Positions 1-6,763 of a stretch of DNA of 64,000 nt are shown one piece after another. The position numbers were made by a program, and so were the translations under genes. Position 1 is the first letter of the stretch; the number at the start of each line of letters is the position of its first letter. Source of the stretch: Bacteroidota bacterium (GTDB lineage: Bacteria; Bacteroidota; Bacteroidia; Chitinophagales; Chitinophagaceae); NCBI GenBank assembly GCA_016711825.1, contig JADJSG010000006.1, positions 496,001-560,000 of the forward strand, in the 5' to 3' direction. Under the pieces are notes generated by a model. It worked only from the letters and a program-made list of their open reading frames with translations, was not told the DNA's origin and made no database searches.

Positions 1-347
1 CCCAAAGGAGCACCTATTGTGTACACCCTTTCTTTGTATTTGATCGAGTCGTTGATTTGGGTAATCAAACCGATGTTTTTAATTTGAAAGCCCGTAAAAG
101 GGACAATATTTTTTTGCAAATGAAAATTGATATCTACACCTACATTAAAAAAATATGTATAACGTGGAATGGTTTTATATCCAACAGTACCTGAAGTGAG
201 TGATGCAAATTGTAAAATACTGCCTTCTACCCCTGAAGTCAAGGTTACTTTTTTGGTTTCATAGTTTGGAATGTCATTGGAGGTAGGTTGTGCCCAACTG
301 TTTAATGCAATTACTAAGCAAGACAATAGGCCAAAGACTTTTTTCAT
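1..347 (-). CDS. Exported protein of unknown function, 3' part outside window
   Basis: Only the first 115 codons are inside the window. Reading leftward from the ATG at 347, the protein begins MKKVFGLLSCLVIALNSWAQ, a clear signal peptide with cleavage likely after the AQ. The mature part (PTSNDIPNYETKKVTLTSG...) has alternating hydrophobic/polar segments such as YTYFFNVGVDINFHLQ and a PFTGFQIKNIG stretch, the pattern of an outer-membrane beta-barrel or porin-like protein. That assignment is inference from strand pattern only; no motif fixes a family. It is divergent from serS, so the intergenic region carries promoters for both. Confidence 0.65.
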   Translation of the reverse strand, partial: MKKVFGLLSCLVIALNSWAQPTSNDIPNYETKKVTLTSGVEGSILQFASLTSGTVGYKTIPRYTYFFNVGVDINFHLQKNIVPFTGFQIKNIGLITQINDSIKYKERVYTIGAPL

Positions 348-368
348 ATGTTAAAGATAAATTATTTA

Positions 369-376
369 CAAAAGTA
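369..376 (-). promoter_or_regulatory. Possible -7 box of the leftward gene
   Basis: The plus strand reads CAAAAGTA, i.e. TACTTTTG on the minus strand, matching the Bacteroidota -7 consensus TAnnTTTG. It lies 22 bp upstream of the ATG at 347. No good TTTG -33 box is visible at the usual spacing, so confidence is low. Confidence 0.35.
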
Positions 377-486
377 ATATTAATATCTCTGAATGCATAT
401 CTGTTTATATCAATATAAAATAGTTTGTAAATGAGGAAATTGCAGATATCATAGTTTTAGTGTTTAGAGGGCATATTTTATATCTT

Positions 487-592
487 ATACCAAATGTATT
501 TAATAAGCAGTCTGAAAAAGTTCAGCAGTATGCCCAAATATATTACATTTAAGTTAATCACAAATGGACGATCATACTTGTGACGCTGGTAT
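487..592 (+). repeat. MITE-like interspersed element, copy A (106 bp)
   Basis: The element is bounded by ATACCAA at 487-493 and TGGTAT at 587-592, a short inverted terminal repeat. The same 106-bp unit occurs inverted at 28637-28742 (about three quarters identical by eye, without gaps) and again, degenerate and 105 bp long, at 41438-41542. Best conserved are ATACCAAATGT, the internal TTACATTTAAG and ACAAATGGAC. It has no coding capacity. All three copies lie between genes. This copy occupies much of the serS leader region upstream of the promoter. Confidence 0.7.
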
Positions 593-646
593 GATTGGTT
601 TTATGGAAGTATTAAAGTAAGCGCCCAAAATATTCAATCATTATTC

Positions 647-676
647 ATTGATTCATCATGCACTTCCTTATTTTTG
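647..676 (+). promoter_or_regulatory. serS promoter (Bacteroidota type)
   Basis: ATTG at 647-650 and TATTTTTG at 669-676 match the Bacteroidota -33 (TTTG) and -7 (TAnnTTTG) elements with an 18-bp spacer. Transcription would start near 682, a few bases before the ATG at 696. This rules out the in-frame ATG at 648 as a start, since it would lie upstream of the transcript. Confidence 0.55.
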
Positions 677-695
677 CCGCAAAATAAATGAGCTT

Positions 696-1967
696 ATGTT
701 ACAACTCCAATTACTCCGCACCCAAAAAGAATTTGTACAGCAACGTCTTGGAGTAAAAAACTACAAAGACATTGAGGCAGTAGATACCATTTTAAAGATT
801 GATGAAGAACGTAGAAAAATACAAACTGAGAATGAAGAATTGCTTGCCAAAATAAATCTAGCATCTAAAGAAATTGGCAAAATGATGGCTTCTGGAGAAA
901 AAGAACAAGCTGAAACCATGAAAGCCGATGTGGCTAACTACAAAGAAAGTTCAAAAGCATTGAGTGAAAAACTTAGTTTACTTGAACAACAACAATATGA
1001 CGAGTTGGTGAAGCTACCCAACCTTCCTAACGAGTTAGTACCTCTGGGCAAAACACCCGAAGAAAACTTAGTAGTGAAAACAGGAAATGAGATACCCGAA
1101 CTCTATGAAGGGGCCGTTCCTCACTGGGACCTTTGCAGTAAATATAACCTCATCAATTTTGAATTAGGTACTAAAATCACAGGGGCTGGTTTTCCGGTTT
1201 ATATCAATAAAGGGGCACGCCTGCAACGCGCCTTGATTAATTATTTTTTAGATTATAATACACAGGCAGGTTATACCGAGTATCAACCCCCACATATGGT
1301 GAATACAGATTCAGCATATGGCACCGGACAATTGCCTGATAAGGAAGGACAAATGTATCATGCTACCGTGGATGATTTTTATCTGATACCCACTGCAGAA
1401 GTTCCTGTTACCAATATATACAGAGATGAGATCATCAAGGAAAGCGACCTGCCGATTATGATGACGGCTTACACGCCATGCTTCAGACGCGAGGCGGGCA
1501 GTTATGGCAAAGATGTGCGTGGTCTGAATCGTTTGCATCAGTTTGACAAAGTAGAGATCGTTCGTTTTTCGGTTCCTGAAAAATCGTATGAGGCTTTAGA
1601 TGAGATGGTGGCACATGTTGAAAAATTGATTCAATCACTGGAGCTTCCTTATCGTATTTTAAGGTTGTGTGGTGGTGATATGAGTTTTGCTTCGGCGCTT
1701 ACCTATGATTTTGAGGTCTATAGCGCTGCGCAAAAAAGATGGCTTGAAGTAAGTTCAGTTTCTAATTTTGAAACCTTCCAAACCAATCGCATGAAGATCC
1801 GTTATAAAAATGCGGATGGAAAAATGCAGCTTGTGCATTCACTCAATGGCTCTTCATTGGCGCTACCACGTATTGTAGCTTGTCTATTCGAGAATCATCA
1901 GACTGCAGAAGGGATTAAAGTACCTGCGGCTTTGGTTCCGTATTTGGGGATGGGGATGATTGATTAG
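696..1967 (+). CDS. serS: Seryl-tRNA synthetase
   Basis: Charges tRNA-Ser with serine (ATP-dependent, class II aminoacyl-tRNA synthetase, cytoplasmic, homodimer). The 423-aa product has the family's usual length. An N-terminal helical arm (about residues 30-103, rich in E/K/L/Q) is the coiled coil that contacts the tRNA long variable arm. In the catalytic core, the serine-binding TAEVP is at 233-237, motif 2 (FRREAGSYGKD) at 263-273 followed by RGLNRLHQFDKVE, and motif 3 (NGSSLALPRIVACLFEN) at 384-400. The start at 696 gives MLQLQLLRTQKEFV, the normal SerRS N-terminus; a reading frame opening at 648 adds 16 residues but begins upstream of the predicted transcription start. Monocistronic, with its own promoter and a hairpin terminator just downstream. 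Confidence 0.96.
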   Translation: MLQLQLLRTQKEFVQQRLGVKNYKDIEAVDTILKIDEERRKIQTENEELLAKINLASKEIGKMMASGEKEQAETMKADVANYKESSKALSEKLSLLEQQQYDELVKLPNLPNELVPLGKTPEENLVVKTGNEIPELYEGAVPHWDLCSKYNLINFELGTKITGAGFPVYINKGARLQRALINYFLDYNTQAGYTEYQPPHMVNTDSAYGTGQLPDKEGQMYHATVDDFYLIPTAEVPVTNIYRDEIIKESDLPIMMTAYTPCFRREAGSYGKDVRGLNRLHQFDKVEIVRFSVPEKSYEALDEMVAHVEKLIQSLELPYRILRLCGGDMSFASALTYDFEVYSAAQKRWLEVSSVSNFETFQTNRMKIRYKNADGKMQLVHSLNGSSLALPRIVACLFENHQTAEGIKVPAALVPYLGMGMID

Positions 1968-1999
1968 GGGGAAAATATGTTGGCAAAGCCAACGAAGAA

Positions 2000-2040
2000 C
2001 ATAGTGCTCACGAAGCCGCAGGCTCCTATGTTTGATTTTT
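2000..2040 (+). terminator. Probable serS terminator
   Basis: An outer stem CATAG (2000-2004) / CTATG (2026-2030) encloses an inner stem AGCC (2014-2017) / GGCT (2021-2024). It is followed by TTTGATTTTT. A smaller hairpin GTTGGC-AAA-GCCAAC lies just before it at 1979-1993. The stem is imperfect, so this is moderate evidence only. Confidence 0.45.
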
Positions 2041-2076
2041 ATTATAATTTCACAAGTTAATTGAAGAAAGTAAGAA

Positions 2077-2158
2077 GTGAAAATGAATAGGAGCACAGCG
2101 CAGGCCTAACAACTCTTGTAGTATGTTCTTCCGAAGATATAGCCCTATTCATTTTTAC
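2077..2158 (+). ncRNA. Candidate bridge-RNA region of the IS110 element
   Basis: GTGAAAATGAATAGG (2077-2091) and CCTATTCATTTTTAC (2144-2158) form a 15-bp stem with one wobble position around a 52-base loop, in the noncoding 5' flank of the transposase gene. IS110-group elements are known to encode a structured guide (bridge) RNA in this flank. Position and structure fit, but target- and donor-binding loops were not matched, so the call is inference. Confidence 0.35.
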
Positions 2159-2275
2159 CTTTTTGAGTTTGAACAGAATGTAAGGAATGCACTTGCTGTA
2201 TATCCAGAATATCCAACTAGGAGAAAAAACGAAGAGAGGTTTTCACTTTTTATGTTCTTCTGAAAATATAAAAAT

Positions 2276-3370
2276 ATGAAGAACATAATTAAACAAGTAC
2301 TTGGGACAGATATTGCCCAAAAAGAATTAGTTGTATGCTTAGGCTGCATGTATGACGACTGGACACCGGAGTTGTATGCCCGACATGTATTTCCTAATAA
2401 TTTAAAGGGCTTTAATGCTTTACTTTCCTGGGTTAAGAAGAACACCGATTCTTCGGTTGCAGTTTCCTTCGTTATGGAAGCGACTGGGGTGTATCATGAG
2501 TCCTTTGCTTATTTTTTGGATGAGCATAACCTTGCTGTTTCCATTGTACTGCCTAATAAAATCAGCAACTATATGCGAACTTTAGCAATCAACACCATTA
2601 CAGACAAAACCGCTGCAGATGCTATTTGTCAGTTTGGACTAGAACGTAAACTGGATAATTGGCAGTCTCCGCACCCTACCTACGGGTCTATCAAGCAATT
2701 GACCCGCGAACGTGATCAGATCATTACAGAACGTACAGTTTGCAAGAATCAATTGCATGCGGAAGTAAGCCAGGCCTTTCCAAATAGGAGTTCAAAGAAA
2801 CGCTTAGAAGAGCGAATTAAGTTACTTGATAAACATGCCAGTCAAATCAATGAAGAACTTAAAGTAATGGTGGCGGCTGATAGAGAAATCAAAAATAATG
2901 TAAATCTATTGTGTACTATTCCTGGTGTTGGTACTCTGACCGCATGCACCATTTTAGCAGAAACCAATGGATTCGAGCTAATCAGAAGCAAGAAGCAACT
3001 TACAAGTTATGCAGGATTAGATGTAAGGGAAAAGCAGTCAGGAACTTCAGTTAAAGGTAAACCTAGAATATCAAAAAAAGGGAATCGTTTCCTCAGAAAA
3101 GCAATGCACCTGCCAGCTTTAGCTGCAATTAGACACAATAATCGATACAAAGCCATATTCGCAAGAATTGTTCAAAAACAAGGAATCAAAATGAAAGCTG
3201 CTGTTGCTGTACAAAGAAAACTATTAGAACTAAGCTACATCATATTTAAAACCCAAAAGCCTTTTGATCCCGATTTATTCTTAAAAATGGAAAACACAAC
3301 TAAAAGCCAAGAATACCCAGAAACAAAAAAGGAAATAGTTGAAATTCAAACTACTTCCTTTACAGTCTAG
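2276..3370 (+). CDS. IS110-family transposase (DEDD recombinase)
   Basis: A 364-aa recombinase, normal for the family. The N-terminal RuvC-like domain carries the acidic set: D12 (GTDIAQ), E68 (MEATGVYHE), D110 and D115 (TDKTAADAICQFG). A coiled-coil spacer follows (about 140-205, RERDQIITER ... KRLEERIKLLDKHASQI). The C-terminal Transposase_20-type domain starts with the helix-hairpin-helix LLCTIPGVGTLTA (211-223) and continues with SYAGLDVREKQSG and KPRISKKGNRFLRKAM. Ser255 in the QSG motif is the likely nucleophile by analogy with characterised IS110 enzymes. All key residues are present and the frame is intact, so it may be active. It would catalyse RNA-guided insertion and excision. The ATG at 2276 follows an A/T-rich leader. 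Confidence 0.93.
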   Translation: MKNIIKQVLGTDIAQKELVVCLGCMYDDWTPELYARHVFPNNLKGFNALLSWVKKNTDSSVAVSFVMEATGVYHESFAYFLDEHNLAVSIVLPNKISNYMRTLAINTITDKTAADAICQFGLERKLDNWQSPHPTYGSIKQLTRERDQIITERTVCKNQLHAEVSQAFPNRSSKKRLEERIKLLDKHASQINEELKVMVAADREIKNNVNLLCTIPGVGTLTACTILAETNGFELIRSKKQLTSYAGLDVREKQSGTSVKGKPRISKKGNRFLRKAMHLPALAAIRHNNRYKAIFARIVQKQGIKMKAAVAVQRKLLELSYIIFKTQKPFDPDLFLKMENTTKSQEYPETKKEIVEIQTTSFTV

Positions 3371-3488
3371 CTTAAGCCGACTTAGAACAAAAATAAAAAA
3401 AAATAATTAAATATGCTTGGAAATTAACACAGAATCTTCGGAGAGAGGTGTATGAGTCCATCAACTAAAGATAAAAGTTAGGGCATTT

Positions 3489-6400
3489 TTAAAACTCTCT
3501 GATCTTCACCGATAACTTGCCATAATAAGTACGTACCCCATCAATATAAAGTACATAGTAATACAATCCAGAAGCAAATGATTCCAAATTGACTTGTTTC
3601 TTATATTGATCTCCAGGCAAAATTGAATGTAAAACAGCCTGACCCGTCATGTTATAAACGATCAGTTCTCCCTCACCATCAATTAAATATTCAACAGTGA
3701 ATCTATCCACAACAGGATTTGGATAAAATATTGCATACGACGATCTTGAAAATATCATTTCATCATACAGACTATCGCATCCATTTTGTGTTTGAAACCG
3801 ACTCACATGCGAAAGATCAGATACAATGTTTTTCACTTCCGTTCCGTCTATAAATGTGTAATTACTTCCGGACGCTAGAATTTCAGTTGAAGAAAAAAGA
3901 TAGGAGTTGTGAACTGTCATCTCAATACTTGAAGTAGCAGTACACCCATAGGAGTCTGTTGCAGTTACAAAAAAGACTTCACTACTATTTGCTTTAAAAG
4001 GAATATTATCTATTACGCCATTTGACCATACATAGTACATAGAGCCACTGCCAAACAAGATAACAGTATCTCCACTGCAAACAGGATTGTTAGAAATATT
4101 AACATTTACAACTGCGGTAATTACAGTAAGGTTGATACCAGAAGTTGCAGTACAACCGTTAGCATCTGTTGCAGTTACCTCAAACATTTGGGTGCTATCT
4201 GCTATAAAGGGAATGCTGTCGGTGATGCCATTTGACCATGAATAATTCATTGAGCCACTTCCATACATAATAACAGTATCACCAATGCAAACAGGATTAT
4301 TGGAAACATTCGCATTTACAACCCCGGTTATCACAGTAAGGTTGATACTGGAAGTGGCCGTGCAGCCACTGGCATCAGTTCCAATAACCAAATAAGTTCG
4401 ACTGCTATCAGCAGTAAAGGGAATGCTGTCGGCCACGCCATTTGACCATACATAATTCGTAGAGCCACTCCCAAATAATATAACCGTATCACCCTTGCAA
4501 ACAGGATTGTTGGAAACATGGGCATTTACAGTTGGTGAAATCACACTGAGGGTAATACTTGAAGTTTTTGTGCAACCATTGGCATCAGTTGCTGTAACCA
4601 AATAATATTGACTGCTATCTGCTATAAAGGGTATGCTATCAGCTATGCCATTAGACCAGATATAATACATTGAGCCACTACCAAACATTATAACTGAATC
4701 TCCTTTGCAAACAGGATTATTGGATACGTTTACGGTAACTGGATTGTCCGAGTATAGTAAGTTGAGAGTATCGGCATGTGAACAATAATTATCAGTATTC
4801 TTTAAAATATATTGGCCACTCACGTTAACGCGCACTGATTGTTTGTTCGAATCAATCAGAATACCGTCCCTATACCATGTAAGCTGTGAAGATGGTATCG
4901 CGCCATATTTGTTCATTAAAGTTGTGCTATCAGCCATATTGCACTTTACAAGTAAATTACCAACATCTTGCAATGAGCTGTCGACCATGACTGCTGGCAG
5001 ATTATATACATTTAGGTTTAGATTGTCAATACTAAAGCAACCCAAAGTGGTATCATAAGTAGTGAGTGTATACGTATAGTTTGGATATGCCCAAATAATA
5101 CTGGTATCATTAGCCACTACTCCTAAATTATTTGTCCATTTATTTATGAATTGCGGATAATGGCTTGACAACTGAACGGAATCATGAACCCCATAACAAA
5201 AAAGTGTATTTCCAATACTTGCAATGCTATCATCAGGTGTCAACATTACTGTAAATGTTACTGTGTCATAAACAGTGTTATTGTTACCATCCATTACTGT
5301 TAAGACATAAGTCGTGGTTGTATCCAGATTAAAACCGGGGTTTAGTACATTGGGATTAATTAATCCTGCAACAGGGTTCCATATAACAGTATATGGGGGT
5401 TGACCGGAATTAATCATATAATTTGTATTAAAATTTACCTTCGAGCATACTGTGTCATTATTTACAAAAAAAATGGAAAGAGGAACATACGAGCTATCAC
5501 CAAATTTAGCTAACTTAATACCGTCATATAATATTGCATACATAGAATTATTATACCAAATCATTGTTCCCAAGAAATCGGTAAAATAATCAGGATACTG
5601 ATATATTTTTTTATCCACTAAAGTTGCCTCATTTCTAATATATAAGCAATTTGATTCATTTTCAAAAAATGAAACCAAACTATCATTGTCACTGCATATC
5701 ATATCCGGTCGAGATTCTTCTTCAAGTAGCGCCCCAAAAGTGTAACTATTAAAATAGAATGAATTATTAACTATTAAGCCGTTCATGTCGATTTGAAACA
5801 TATCAGTATATGAGCCCCCTAATGTCATTGCCCAATACGCTAAATAAATATATCCGTTAGACTGATTAACTCTTATATTAGAAATTAAATCATCATGACG
5901 ATGATGCTGGGAAACATTTACTAAAAAAACCATCGACTTGTCCAATTTCATTTTTGCAAGGAACACATCAGGGTTCATGCCCCAAACTGGATTCCACACA
6001 GCGTTTATTGACAAACTATCGATAGTTAATGTATTCATGAAATTACCGCTAAAAACCAACGTACTATCAATGGCAGAATAGCTCATTTTAAAAATAGCTA
6101 AAATAGTTTTATTCCATATTTGAATACCATTGCTATTGGCATATTTTTGAATAGAAGACACCCCAAAAAATTCAACATTTATATATATTTCATTATCATA
6201 ATCAAGGCAAATATCCTTTGCTTTATCAGACCCTAGTACACCGCAATTTTTTGCCCATATTACTGTACCGCTTGTATCTATTTTTGCAAGGTAAAAATCA
6301 TAATTATCAACATTTGCAAGAAGCACATTACCAATCAATATTGAAGCAGTATTAAAATTTCCAATAATGAATAATTCACCTGTTTTGCTTATTTCTATTT

Positions 6401-6632
6401 TAGTGCCACTTATTGGTTTCTCCCAAATCAAAATTCCGAGGGTATCCCATTTTTTTAGAGAAGTCCCTATTGTATATATATTCCCTTCATAAATTCGCAT
6501 ATCGTTCATAGGCGAATTTTCATGCTTGAGCCACTCATAAACTGGATTCTCTATAGCGCAAAATACTGACAGCTTGGGAATACCAAAAAACAATATTAGT
6601 TGTATTAAAAGTATTTTATTGCATTTGGTCAT
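3489..6632 (-). CDS. T9SS-exported protein: propeller-like head, four 70-aa Ig-like repeats, sorting domain
   Basis: 1047 aa. The N-terminus (MTKCNKILLIQLILFFGIPK) is a signal peptide. Residues about 30-370 show a beta-propeller-like pattern with phrases such as FYLAKIDTSGTVIWAKNCG, related to the SBBP-like heads of its neighbours. Residues about 390-630 hold PKD/Ig-like modules. Residues about 631-906 hold four tandem 70-residue repeats (VSNNPVCxGDxVIxFGSGSxxYxWSNG...TDANGCT). The last ~75 residues form a T9SS type A sorting domain (YPNPVVDRFTVEY ... ASGLYYYVL). Its sorting domain is unlike those of the following genes and it lacks their AQAYNGC domain. It is last in the leftward array, 131 bp after the previous gene. 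Function beyond secreted or surface protein is unknown; extracellular binding is inferred. Confidence 0.85.
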   Translation of the reverse strand: MTKCNKILLIQLILFFGIPKLSVFCAIENPVYEWLKHENSPMNDMRIYEGNIYTIGTSLKKWDTLGILIWEKPISGTKIEISKTGELFIIGNFNTASILIGNVLLANVDNYDFYLAKIDTSGTVIWAKNCGVLGSDKAKDICLDYDNEIYINVEFFGVSSIQKYANSNGIQIWNKTILAIFKMSYSAIDSTLVFSGNFMNTLTIDSLSINAVWNPVWGMNPDVFLAKMKLDKSMVFLVNVSQHHRHDDLISNIRVNQSNGYIYLAYWAMTLGGSYTDMFQIDMNGLIVNNSFYFNSYTFGALLEEESRPDMICSDNDSLVSFFENESNCLYIRNEATLVDKKIYQYPDYFTDFLGTMIWYNNSMYAILYDGIKLAKFGDSSYVPLSIFFVNNDTVCSKVNFNTNYMINSGQPPYTVIWNPVAGLINPNVLNPGFNLDTTTTYVLTVMDGNNNTVYDTVTFTVMLTPDDSIASIGNTLFCYGVHDSVQLSSHYPQFINKWTNNLGVVANDTSIIWAYPNYTYTLTTYDTTLGCFSIDNLNLNVYNLPAVMVDSSLQDVGNLLVKCNMADSTTLMNKYGAIPSSQLTWYRDGILIDSNKQSVRVNVSGQYILKNTDNYCSHADTLNLLYSDNPVTVNVSNNPVCKGDSVIMFGSGSMYYIWSNGIADSIPFIADSSQYYLVTATDANGCTKTSSITLSVISPTVNAHVSNNPVCKGDTVILFGSGSTNYVWSNGVADSIPFTADSSRTYLVIGTDASGCTATSSINLTVITGVVNANVSNNPVCIGDTVIMYGSGSMNYSWSNGITDSIPFIADSTQMFEVTATDANGCTATSGINLTVITAVVNVNISNNPVCSGDTVILFGSGSMYYVWSNGVIDNIPFKANSSEVFFVTATDSYGCTATSSIEMTVHNSYLFSSTEILASGSNYTFIDGTEVKNIVSDLSHVSRFQTQNGCDSLYDEMIFSRSSYAIFYPNPVVDRFTVEYLIDGEGELIVYNMTGQAVLHSILPGDQYKKQVNLESFASGLYYYVLYIDGVRTYYGKLSVKIREF
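3915..4740 (-). repeat. Four tandem 210-bp repeats inside a coding region
   Basis: The phrase ACAGGATT(A/G)TT recurs at 4081, 4291, 4501 and 4711, exactly 210 bp apart. Each unit encodes one 70-aa Ig-like module of the 1047-aa protein. Units are diverged enough to have been stable for some time. Confidence 0.85.
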
Positions 6633-6653
6633 TTTATATATTATTTACGTCGT

Positions 6654-6699
6654 AAGAGTTAGCACGTTGAGGACCTAAGAATTTGCTAACTATAACTCT
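6654..6699. other. Imperfect stem-loop between genes
   Basis: AAGAGTTAGCA (6654-6664) can pair with TGCTAAC (6684-6690) and ACTCTT (6694-6699), with a 4-nt bulge. No strong T-run follows on either strand. It could be a weak terminator or processing site in the 131-bp gap between two leftward genes. Confidence 0.25.
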
Positions 6700-6763
6700 T
6701 TTGAATATTTACTCTTGATAAAGAAAATGTCAATGTAAATTTACAACTATTCTTATTATTTTA

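Larger units (their letters stand above)
2041..3480 (+). mobile_element. IS110-family insertion sequence (ends not defined)
   Basis: The element consists of the DEDD transposase gene at 2276-3370, a noncoding 5' flank of a few hundred bases and a short 3' flank. IS110 elements usually lack clear terminal inverted repeats and make no target duplication, so the ends cannot be read from one copy; the limits given are the space between the serS terminator and the next gene. It sits between serS and the T9SS array. No second copy is seen in the window. Confidence 0.55.

Noticed and set aside
648..695. Upstream in-frame ATG for serS
   Set aside because: It lies within or upstream of the promoter elements and adds residues not expected in SerRS.
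1884..2096. 70-codon minus-strand frame across the serS end
   Set aside because: Overlaps serS coding sequence and structured noncoding DNA; no coding character.
3915..4740. Regularly spaced repeats resembling a CRISPR array
   Set aside because: The 210-bp period is a multiple of three, the units are fully coding, and there are no short identical repeats with unique spacers.
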